From JABDKJ01 sp964609215 (GTDB lineage: Bacteria; Bacteroidota; Bacteroidia; Flavobacteriales_D; JABDKJ01), in NCBI GenBank assembly GCA_964609215.1, contig CAZSQZ010000007.1:62001-126000 (forward strand): a DNA stretch of 64,000 nt. The letters are read 5' to 3'. Below, piece by piece: positions 44,744 through 51,835 of the stretch. Within the stretch, counting starts at the first letter, position 1; every line of letters begins with the position of its first letter. Below the pieces are notes generated by a model that worked only from the letters and a program-made list of their open reading frames with translations, was not told where the DNA came from and ran no database searches. A program made the position numbers and the translations under genes.

Positions 44744-44876
44744 TATGCACAACATGGCTATAAGTAATTGCTTTTTCTCGCCTACTTCTGAAAATCCTCG
44801 CGGATTTTCAGTTTGGTGTGTACTTGCAAAGTTAAGTGCTAACACACGCAACTACTCATAGCCGAGACCGTTAGGT
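44744..44876 (+). repeat. attC-like site A
   Basis: Outer boxes: R'' ending GCACAAC at 44753 and R' GTTAGGT at 44870-44876. Stem arms GGCTATAAGTAATTGC (44756-44771) and GCAACTACTCATAGCC (44848-44863) pair at 14 of 16 positions; the two mismatches become G-T pairs on the bottom strand, the strand that is recombined in attC sites. The long loop carries a second perfect 10-bp hairpin (CTGAAAATCC / GGATTTTCAG, 44788-44811). Confidence 0.65.
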
Positions 44877-44898
44877 CTCATGAAATAATGAAAAGTAT

Positions 44899-45771
44899 AT
44901 GTTAGACATTACTGGTAGTTCCATGATAGAATGCGAAAAATGTCAACATGGAATAAATTTATCTTGGGGAATGGAGCTATGCAATGGTTCCAAATTATCA
45001 GATACGTACAGCTGTCAAAAGTGTGATTGCTATTTCACATATTTTGATGGTATAATAAACGCTTATTGTTCAGAGAACATTTTTTCCCAATTAAATTTTA
45101 TCAGTGATATTATTGAGACAGGTACCTCCTCTATTGAAATAGGCAAGTCAATCAAGGTAAATGTCTCAAAAACATTTCATTTAGTCCATAAGGTTATTCT
45201 GACTCCTGTTGGAAAGGGTGCAATTCTTAATTTTATTGCAGACCAGGATTCGGACTATTTTGTGCTAACAAGCTCTGCATTTATTAATTCCAATACCTCG
45301 TCAGGTGTTGCAAGTGTAGGTGATACAATCAATGTCAATTGGACACTATATGGTAGTTCTTCAGGATTTCAAATTGAGACATGGAAATCGATTGTTAATC
45401 AATCGAAAACAAGATATACTGATGGAGACTATCTTTCTTCATATCTTAATTCAGCCATAGCACTTGAATCATATTTAAATTACTTGATTTCTCATGCATT
45501 AAAAAATAAAGGTCTTGATGAAACGAGCATTGAGATAATGCTTAAAGAGTCTTCAATGCCTGAGAAATTGTTTAAGTTACTAGATAGTTTGGTTTCTATT
45601 AAGCCAAATGAATTAGGACTATCAAAAACACGTGCTACAAAAATTCTAATGAAGAGAAATAAAATAGCTCATGGAATGACTGCTGAAATGGATAAGCAAA
45701 CTGCAAAAGATGCATTTAGATTCGTTGTTGAGTTCATTATGAAAATAGAAAATGAAATAAACGAGACCTAA
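44899..45771 (+). CDS. zinc-ribbon and HEPN-like protein
   Basis: A 290-residue protein. Residues 12-44 carry a zinc-ribbon pattern (C12-x2-C15 ... C39-x2-C42), the middle is beta-rich, and the C-terminal helical part has SYLNSAIALESYLNYLISHALKNKG and MKRNKIAHGM. R253-x4-H258 is the HEPN Rx4-6H motif, the catalytic signature of HEPN ribonucleases in toxin and defence systems. No family match is certain; the HEPN call rests on motif and helical context. Its stop codon TAA lies inside the R'' box of the following site, a typical cassette compaction. ATG 44899 is 20 nt after the cassette boundary. Confidence 0.7.
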   Translation: MLDITGSSMIECEKCQHGINLSWGMELCNGSKLSDTYSCQKCDCYFTYFDGIINAYCSENIFSQLNFISDIIETGTSSIEIGKSIKVNVSKTFHLVHKVILTPVGKGAILNFIADQDSDYFVLTSSAFINSNTSSGVASVGDTINVNWTLYGSSSGFQIETWKSIVNQSKTRYTDGDYLSSYLNSAIALESYLNYLISHALKNKGLDETSIEIMLKESSMPEKLFKLLDSLVSIKPNELGLSKTRATKILMKRNKIAHGMTAEMDKQTAKDAFRFVVEFIMKIENEINET

Positions 45772-45829
45772 CAAGGTATATGAAATCATAGCTCCTTCCT
45801 CGCTACGCTTCATATACTGAACGTTATGG
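45766..45829 (+). repeat. attC-like site B
   Basis: R'' ACCTAAC (45766-45772, matching RYYYAAC), arm GTATATGAA (45776-45784), loop with a TAGC/GCTA inner stem and an 8- to 9-nt variable tip, arm TTCATATAC (45809-45817), then R' GTTATGG (45823-45829). It shares the flanking sequence AACAAGGTATAT and CATATACT with site C, while the loop differs. Confidence 0.7.
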
Positions 45830-45843
45830 CCAACCAATAATCA

Positions 45844-46584
45844 ATGATAAAATTCTTTAGAAAAATTAGACAAAACTTACTTTCAGAGGGAAAAACAGGA
45901 AAGTATTTGAAATATGCTCTTGGTGAAATTGTTTTAGTGGTTATCGGTATTTTGATTGCCCTACAGATTAATAATTGGAATGAAAAACGACATGAAGCCT
46001 TCCAAGAAAAAATAACACTGTCTAACCTTAATGATGAGTTTCAAGATAATTTAATGGATCTTGATTCCATTAACACGAGATTGTCTAATCAAATAGATGC
46101 TTTGGAGCATTTGTATTCGATGTTTAGTGAAGAAGAGAATCAATATGCTTCAAAAACGTTAGACAGTCTTTTAGGTAAAGTGCTCACAAGTCACACATGG
46201 AGACCGAGCGAGTTTGTTTTAAATGACCTTAAAAACTCAGGTGGACTATCAAAACTGAATAATAAAGAGCTGAAGAAATTACTATTTCAATGGACTCGTT
46301 TTTATAATCAGATGAAAGAAACAGCAATGCATACGGAACAAAGAAGCTTAGAAATTATCAAATTTGTGAAGAATCAGGGCTCATTGCGAAATGTCGATGC
46401 ATTAGATGATATTTTTCCGTACGATCGTTCAGAATTGAACATCGATAATTTATCTCTTTTACAGAACCCACAATTCGAAAACTATATTGGCGATAAACTA
46501 TTTGTTCTTCACGAAGCGCAAGCTCTTTCTATCGAAGCCAAGCAACTAATAAATCAAATAATTCTTGAAACTTCAGTAGACTAA
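45844..46584 (+). CDS. DUF6090 family membrane protein (copy 1)
   Basis: A 246-residue protein with the DUF6090 signature MIKFFRKIRQNLLSEGKTGKYLKYALGEIVLVVIGILIALQINNWNEKR: basic N-terminus, one membrane helix (about residues 27-45) and a charged, helical C-terminal region. Such proteins are very common in multiple copies in Bacteroidota; the function is unknown. It sits in the integron-like array, 13 nt after an R'-type boundary, and is followed by a paralogue with no complete site between them. Confidence 0.85.
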   Translation: MIKFFRKIRQNLLSEGKTGKYLKYALGEIVLVVIGILIALQINNWNEKRHEAFQEKITLSNLNDEFQDNLMDLDSINTRLSNQIDALEHLYSMFSEEENQYASKTLDSLLGKVLTSHTWRPSEFVLNDLKNSGGLSKLNNKELKKLLFQWTRFYNQMKETAMHTEQRSLEIIKFVKNQGSLRNVDALDDIFPYDRSELNIDNLSLLQNPQFENYIGDKLFVLHEAQALSIEAKQLINQIILETSVD

Positions 46585-46631
46585 CCTTAGTTGAAATAAT
46601 TTGAAAAATAAACGACAGCACAACATAACCA

Positions 46632-47420
46632 ATGATAAAATTCTTTAGAAAAATTAGGCAAAAACTTCTTACTGAAAATAAATTTAGTAAGTATCTGCTT
46701 TATGCTATAGGAGAGATCGTGCTTGTAGTCATCGGGATACTCATTGCTCTTCAAATTAATAATTGGAATGAAAACAAAAAAGAAAGGAGACAGGAAAGAG
46801 AATTATTGATTCAATTAGAATCTGAGTTTGAAAGTAATTTGCATCAATTAGATGAGAAAATAGAAATGAGAGAGGAAATGATTTCTGCTTCACTAAACCT
46901 TCTCAATTGTATTGATAACAAAGGCAGCTGTGACAATAAAAATATTATTAAATATATCAGTAAATCAATTTTTGCACCGACATTCGATCCTATTGTCAAT
47001 GATATCAATAGTTCAGGTAGAATACAATTATTAAGAGATTCAAAATTGAAACAAAAGCTTTCATTGTGGACAAGCGAAATTATTCAAGTTACTGAAGAAG
47101 AGCAAATGTGGTCTCATTATAGGTCAACCCAATACATACCTTTTCTACTAGAAGAAGGCTTTGAAAGAAATGTGATTGATGAAGTTTGGACTCAAAACAG
47201 AAGCCAATCATTTCAGCTAGATAAAGAAGGTGTGAATGATTTTAAAATAGGAAAATCTAAAAAAGAAATCGCTTTCACACGGTTATTGGATAATGTGAAA
47301 TTTGAAGGCCTTGTGGTTCAGTGTGCTTCATTTTCAAAACTTGCCAATAGCCAATCGTTGAGTTTGAGAAAACGAATTGTAGAAATCTTAGAAATAATTA
47401 ATAATGAACTAAAAGAATAA
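46632..47420 (+). CDS. DUF6090 family membrane protein (copy 2)
   Basis: A 262-residue paralogue of the previous gene with the same start (MIKFFRKIRQKLLTENKFSKYLLYAIGEIVLVVIGILIALQINNWNENKKE), one membrane helix and a different helical C-terminal domain. The region before its ATG (CATAACC, 46624-46630) resembles the R'' box expected for the preceding cassette, but no full hairpin follows, suggesting fusion of two cassettes or duplication within one. A complete attC-like site follows its stop. Confidence 0.85.
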   Translation: MIKFFRKIRQKLLTENKFSKYLLYAIGEIVLVVIGILIALQINNWNENKKERRQERELLIQLESEFESNLHQLDEKIEMREEMISASLNLLNCIDNKGSCDNKNIIKYISKSIFAPTFDPIVNDINSSGRIQLLRDSKLKQKLSLWTSEIIQVTEEEQMWSHYRSTQYIPFLLEEGFERNVIDEVWTQNRSQSFQLDKEGVNDFKIGKSKKEIAFTRLLDNVKFEGLVVQCASFSKLANSQSLSLRKRIVEILEIINNELKE

Positions 47421-47425
47421 CAAAA

Positions 47426-47493
47426 GCAGAACAAGGTATATAAAATCATAGCCGCCTATCTGCAGGCTGCGCTTCATATACTAAACGTTTTAC
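47426..47493 (+). repeat. attC-like site C
   Basis: R'' GCAGAAC (47426-47432), arm GTATAT (47436-47441), loop with AGC/GCT pairing and a variable tip, arm ATATAC (47476-47481), R' GTTTTAC (47487-47493). The sequences AACAAGGTATAT and AAATCATAGC on the left, and CGCTTCATATACT on the right, are shared almost exactly with site B, while the tips differ (TCCTTCCTC against CGCCTATCTGCAG). Confidence 0.68.
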
Positions 47494-47532
47494 ACAATTA
47501 GAAAGATGAAAAAGTGATTATTAATTCAATTC

Positions 47533-48108
47533 TTGGTTTTGGTTCTTGCATTTGGTTGCAGTTCTATTTATTCAGAAAGTAATGGTGAACAAGTAGCCAA
47601 TGATTCAATAAAAAGGGTTTCTATTGACACTTTTTATATTGATGAGAATGAGGTTTCATCAGATTACCTTGAATACAAATTGGATAGTAATTTTTTTGAG
47701 TTAACATATATCTATGCTGCTTTAGGTTTTGGATATAATTCACTGCAACCTGTATTCAAAGTTAAAGGAACTGAATACATATATACACTTGAAGAAAACA
47801 GCTCAATCACAGGAGAATATACTAAGAAATCAGACACCTTATCTATTGGTAATTTTAGACAGTCATCAATTGACTCTATAATTGAATTGACCTCTACAAT
47901 TGAAGATACTTTGGTTTACAAAACCAACACAGGTATAATGAGTGGAGGAATTCACACCATTGAGATCGCAACGGACAGTATAGATTTAGTTTTTAGACTG
48001 CATAATGCCTCTGATCCAATAGCTGAAGAAATCGTTGCTATACTAAATTCCAATATACCTTTTGGGATAAGGAAATTATGCTTGTTTAAATTGTCAGAAA
48101 ATGAATGA
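47533..48108 (+). CDS. lipoprotein of unknown function with disrupted start
   Basis: The longest intact frame is 191 residues from TTG 47533. Upstream, in the same frame, ATG 47506 reads Met-Lys-Lys then TGA (47515-47517), followed by LLIQFLVLVLAFGCSS; together these make a normal lipoprotein signal MKK-LLIQFLVLVLAFGCSS interrupted by one stop codon. The mature region is acidic, rich in Ser and Asp, with no recognised domain. Either the gene is broken at codon 4, or TTG 47533 is used with a weak signal, or there is a sequencing error. It is the last array gene. Confidence 0.6.
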   Translation: MVLVLAFGCSSIYSESNGEQVANDSIKRVSIDTFYIDENEVSSDYLEYKLDSNFFELTYIYAALGFGYNSLQPVFKVKGTEYIYTLEENSSITGEYTKKSDTLSIGNFRQSSIDSIIELTSTIEDTLVYKTNTGIMSGGIHTIEIATDSIDLVFRLHNASDPIAEEIVAILNSNIPFGIRKLCLFKLSENE

Positions 48109-48160
48109 AAATGGGAATTGGGAAACAAGAATACTTCAAAACGAAAATGTAGTATATCTC

Positions 48161-49018
48161 CTAAAGATTTAATAGAATATCATCTTTGGAAATTATCTCA
48201 TCTATAATCCCCGCATTTTTCAAAGAAAATTGAACATTATCAATAATTTTAGAACTGAACTCGTTACTCGTATTCCATTCCGTTTTATGAAACCATTCTT
48301 CAACATCTTCGCTTTTCAATTCAAAGCGATGGGTTACTTCAGAAATGCTAAAAGGAGATCTCATAAACTGTGCTGAATTGAATCGGATTACATCCAAAAC
48401 ATCTTTTAATTCCTTTCTATTTTCTTCTATGCAACTTTGCCTCGCAGCGATCACAAATGATGGCCAGGGCGTAAGATACTCCCCTAACCTTCTCAGCTGA
48501 CCATTATCCACATAAGGTTTGGTCATATACTTTTCCCAATAAAAAACATCAGTCTCCAAATTGCTTAAAGATTCTATTGCACCATTCAGGTTTTTAATAG
48601 GAATGAATTGCTCTTCTGAAATGACTTTTTTATTGGAATGTGCGTCTACTATTGCCATTAAATGACTTCCGGAACCAAAGCGACTGATCGCGTATTTTTT
48701 AGAATAAATCTCATCGTAATTCTTCAAATCGTTCCTACTACCCGTGTGAACCCCCCATATTAATGGAGAATTTATGTACTGACTAATTATTCTAACAGGG
48801 CTTCCTTTCACGATATCTGCAATAATACCTTCTGTTAGAATCACACAAACATCAACCTCATTATTTCGAAGGGCTTGCCTCATCTGCCCTGTACCACCGG
48901 GAAAGGTAATCCACTCTACTTCTAAGCCTTTCTTTAAGAAATGATCATTCTCAATAGCCAAATGCCAAGGCAAATTAAAATGTTCTGGAACACCTCCAAT
49001 CCTTAATTTAACTTTCAC
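48161..49018 (-). CDS. solute-binding-protein-like, Ca3427-type, no signal peptide
   Basis: A 285-residue type 2 periplasmic-binding-fold protein (RIGGVPEHFNLPWHLAIENDHFLKKGLEVEWITFPGGTGQMRQALRNNEVDVCVILTEGIIADIVKGSPVRIISQYINSPLIWGVHTGSRNDL), similar to NMT1/THI5-like and the Ca3427 group. There is no signal peptide, so it is probably cytoplasmic and not an ABC transporter binding protein. The ligand is unknown; small thiazole- or taurine-like compounds are typical for relatives. Start is GTG. Confidence 0.75.
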   Translation of the reverse strand: MKVKLRIGGVPEHFNLPWHLAIENDHFLKKGLEVEWITFPGGTGQMRQALRNNEVDVCVILTEGIIADIVKGSPVRIISQYINSPLIWGVHTGSRNDLKNYDEIYSKKYAISRFGSGSHLMAIVDAHSNKKVISEEQFIPIKNLNGAIESLSNLETDVFYWEKYMTKPYVDNGQLRRLGEYLTPWPSFVIAARQSCIEENRKELKDVLDVIRFNSAQFMRSPFSISEVTHRFELKSEDVEEWFHKTEWNTSNEFSSKIIDNVQFSLKNAGIIDEIISKDDILLNL

Positions 49019-49094
49019 GTCTCAAATTTAGATTGTTAAAAGAATGAAGAAATTTTATTAATTCTATTCTTTATTTTGGTCCCAAATTTAAGCT

Positions 49095-49913
49095 ATGATT
49101 TTTTTAGACGCGTTTTCCATAGATAATATAATCACCTTATTAATGTTGATTTTATTACAAGCTGTTTTGGGTTTTGATAACCTTCTATATATATCTCTTG
49201 AATCGAAGAGAGCCCCTGCGGAAAAGCAAAGCTATGTCAGAAAGCTGGGAATAGGTATCGCTGTTTTGTTAAGAATAATTCTTCTATTTGTTTTGGTTAA
49301 ATTGGTTTCTTACTTCCAGGATCCTATATGGAACCCGCACACTTCTTTTTTCGATGGTCATTTTAATCTGGATAGTATAATCACGCTTTTTGGAGGAGTA
49401 TTTATTATCTACACGGCCATTAAGGAAATCTGGCACATGATAGCCATGGAAGAGCACGATGAAAGTGCTGATTCCAGTAAGAAATCTGCAGGCAAGGTTA
49501 TTGCGCTTATAGTAATGATGAATTTGGTGTTTTCATTTGACTCTATCCTTAGTGCCATGGCATTGGCTAAAAACTCAGATGGAAGTTATCAGGTAGGCCT
49601 AATGACCATTGCTATTGTTGTTGGTGGTATTCTAATGATCTGGTTAGCAGATAAAGTTTCTAACTTCTTAAAGAAAAACAGAATGTATGAAGTTTTAGGC
49701 TTATTTATTCTCTTCGTTGTGGGTATTATGCTATTAACTGAAGGTGGACATAAGGCTCATTTAAACTTATTCGGAAACGAAATCACCGCCATGAGCAAGA
49801 CCACATTCTATTTTGTAATTGTCGTTTTAATCTTAGTAGATATCGTCCAAACCCGTTATCAAAAAAATCTATCTAGAAGAATGGGAAAAACGGGTAAACA
49901 TGACGATGCTTAA
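49095..49913 (+). CDS. TerC family membrane protein
   Basis: A 272-residue protein with seven to nine helices and the TerC metal-binding Asp motifs: VLGFDNLLYISL (D in helix 2) and NLVFSFDSILSAMALA, separated by a charged cytoplasmic loop (EEHDESADSSKKS). TerC proteins export manganese or help metalate secreted enzymes. The following Cys-cluster gene overlaps it by one base (TAATG), so they are coupled. Confidence 0.9.
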   Translation: MIFLDAFSIDNIITLLMLILLQAVLGFDNLLYISLESKRAPAEKQSYVRKLGIGIAVLLRIILLFVLVKLVSYFQDPIWNPHTSFFDGHFNLDSIITLFGGVFIIYTAIKEIWHMIAMEEHDESADSSKKSAGKVIALIVMMNLVFSFDSILSAMALAKNSDGSYQVGLMTIAIVVGGILMIWLADKVSNFLKKNRMYEVLGLFILFVVGIMLLTEGGHKAHLNLFGNEITAMSKTTFYFVIVVLILVDIVQTRYQKNLSRRMGKTGKHDDA

Positions 49914-50395
49914 TGGAAGATATAAGCAAGTTAAAGAGTAAAGCTAAATCTAAATTAAAACAGTTTAAAGCAAAAAAAGACGCTCTTAAAAAGCTTAATG
50001 ATAGCAAATTAGATAGTTTACTTCATAGAGAACATCGTAGCGCTTTCGAAGAGATTGATTGTCTGAATTGTGCTAATTGCTGTAAAACAGCAGGTCCTAG
50101 AATTAGAGAAGTAGATGTAAATAGAATTGCCAGCCACCTAAAAATTAATCCTTCACAAGTTCATGAAAAATACCTGAAAATTGATGAAGATGGCGACTTG
50201 GTAATGAATAGTCTCCCCTGCCCTTTTTTAGGTGCTGACAATTATTGTTCGATATATGAGGTCAGACCTAAGGCATGCAGAGAATACCCACATACGGATA
50301 GAAAAAAGCAAAAACAATTATTGGGTTTACATTTGAAAAATACGGAATACTGTCCTGCGGTATTTAGGATTTTCGAGCAACTAGAATTTAAATAA
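49913..50395 (+). CDS. YkgJ-type cysteine cluster protein
   Basis: A 160-residue cytoplasmic protein with a basic N-terminal helix (KLKSKAKSKLKQFKAKKDALKKL) and the YkgJ/UPF0153 zinc-or-iron pattern: CLNCANCCKTAGPRI, PCPFLGADNYCSIYEVRPKACREYP and a final C near EYCPAVF. Cluster chemistry is unknown. It is coupled to terC and overlaps the convergent T9SS gene by 8 nt. Confidence 0.87.
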   Translation: MEDISKLKSKAKSKLKQFKAKKDALKKLNDSKLDSLLHREHRSAFEEIDCLNCANCCKTAGPRIREVDVNRIASHLKINPSQVHEKYLKIDEDGDLVMNSLPCPFLGADNYCSIYEVRPKACREYPHTDRKKQKQLLGLHLKNTEYCPAVFRIFEQLEFK

Positions 50396-51749
50396 TTACA
50401 AAGCGCTCTTCTGTCCTAAATACTCCATTCTGTTCTTTAATCCTTAGAATATAAGTTCCCGCTGGAATAGACATGAAATTATTCATGATCATGTTATATC
50501 CTTCGTCAATGGACATTGCTTCCTGATAGATTAGATTTCCATTCATATCTATGATTTCAAGATGGGCATTAAAGGAATACTCTGCAATAATATCAAACTG
50601 AAAAGCACCATTTCCAGGGTTTGGAAAAAGAGAAACTATAGACGCTGATTTTCTGAAGACCACATCAATTTCTGAATAATCAATCGTACCATCAAAATCG
50701 GTTTGACTTACCCGATAATAGGTTTCTCCTGACATGGGTTGATGATCATAAGCACTATAATAAATAGGACTGTTAGAATAGCCCGCTCCATAAACGATAT
50801 CAACGCTTTCCCAATTTATTCCATCTTTAGATCTTTGTATTTCAAAATAATCATTGTTCACCTCAGATGCTGTTACCCATTCCAACTGAACCGATTGTCC
50901 TTCGTTTTCCGCATTAAATGAAACCCACTCTACGGGAAGTGCAACAGGAATATCAGGAGCAAAGGCCAAATGCGTGCCAATTGCTTCCTGCTTTCCCTGT
51001 ATGTTTCCAAGGGTCCATTGAGCTCCAATGGCATTATCTTGATCAGGATCAAAGTCTAAAATATTTTGCAAGTCTTCTCCAAACATGGGTTCATTCAGCA
51101 ACCAGTACCAATTGTGGCTTCCATAAGCAGTAAATTCCCTATCTGGATTACCAAAGGCTATATACTTTGAATTGCTGAGTGTTCCCACCACATTATAATT
51201 AGGAGATTCTCCTTGCACATAGGCCGGACCAGTATCGTTCCCTCCCAAGAATGTATCCAGAATATGAAAGAGCTTAACTTCTTCGTTATTATCATCAGGA
51301 GCAATTACTTCATAATATACCGTGAAAAAATCATCTCCGTTTACGTAGTAATAATGCACATCTACTCCATAGCCGCTTTGAGAGCGGAGTTCTTGAGTAA
51401 TCAACCAGGGTTCTGACCGTGAACCAAAGCCTGAAACATCAGTAACATTTGAAATGAAACGGTTCCACTTTTCATCTTCTATTTGAATAGCATTTGAATT
51501 ACTTGCAATTAACCTATTGCCATAGGACAGCATAACGCTGTTATATATCCATTTGCTATTCGGAAATAAAAACGGATAATAAAGTTGACCTTGATTCTGG
51601 TCAAAAATTTGGATTCCTCCCCTATTTCCAACCACCAAATCCATTGGCCATGGAGAAACATAATCACTTAGTACAGTATAGGAATTTTGTGCAATTACAA
51701 ATTGCGAACAGAGCATGAATGCTAGAAGTGTGTGTGATAGCTTATTCAT
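50388..51749 (-). CDS. T9SS-secreted protein of unknown function
   Basis: A 453-residue secreted protein with a signal peptide (LSHTLLAFMLCSQFVIAQ), an N-terminal beta-rich domain of unknown type (SDYVSPWPMDLVVGNRGGIQIFDQNQGQLYYPFLFPNSKWIYNSVMLSYG), a fibronectin-like domain (VEWVSFNAENEGQSVQLEWVTASEVNNDYFEIQRSKDGINWESV) nearly identical in pattern to that in the giant T9SS protein, and a C-terminal type A sorting domain (FPNPGNGAFQFDI...AGTYILRIK). ATG 51749 gives the signal peptide. Confidence 0.8.
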   Translation of the reverse strand: MNKLSHTLLAFMLCSQFVIAQNSYTVLSDYVSPWPMDLVVGNRGGIQIFDQNQGQLYYPFLFPNSKWIYNSVMLSYGNRLIASNSNAIQIEDEKWNRFISNVTDVSGFGSRSEPWLITQELRSQSGYGVDVHYYYVNGDDFFTVYYEVIAPDDNNEEVKLFHILDTFLGGNDTGPAYVQGESPNYNVVGTLSNSKYIAFGNPDREFTAYGSHNWYWLLNEPMFGEDLQNILDFDPDQDNAIGAQWTLGNIQGKQEAIGTHLAFAPDIPVALPVEWVSFNAENEGQSVQLEWVTASEVNNDYFEIQRSKDGINWESVDIVYGAGYSNSPIYYSAYDHQPMSGETYYRVSQTDFDGTIDYSEIDVVFRKSASIVSLFPNPGNGAFQFDIIAEYSFNAHLEIIDMNGNLIYQEAMSIDEGYNMIMNNFMSIPAGTYILRIKEQNGVFRTEERFVII

Positions 51750-51835
51750 TCCAGAAGAATTAAAATTCAACTAGAAGCATAGAGTTAAATAATAAAACGT
51801 GACATTCAATTATTAGTTATTCTTTCTATCGAAAA

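Larger units (their letters stand above)
43962..48142 (+). mobile_element. integron-like cassette array (CALIN-type candidate)
   Basis: Five ORFs in one orientation, separated by hairpin sites. The start of cassette A (GTTGTGCATA, 43962-43971) is the perfect reverse complement of the R'' box after its gene (TATGCACAAC, 44744-44753). The start of cassette B (GTTAGGTCTC, 44870-44879) is the perfect reverse complement of GAGACCTAAC (45763-45772). This end complementarity is the signature of integron gene cassettes, where R' is split at insertion. The later cassettes show weaker or partly lost pairing (GTTATG 45823 / CATAAC 46624; GTTTTAC 47487 / TCAAAAC 48136). No integrase gene is in the window. 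Confidence 0.68.

Noticed and set aside
48109..48160. A fourth attC-like site after the last array gene
   Set aside because: Only TCAAAAC (48136-48142) and a GTATAT-like stretch remain; no pairing right arm is present before the next gene.
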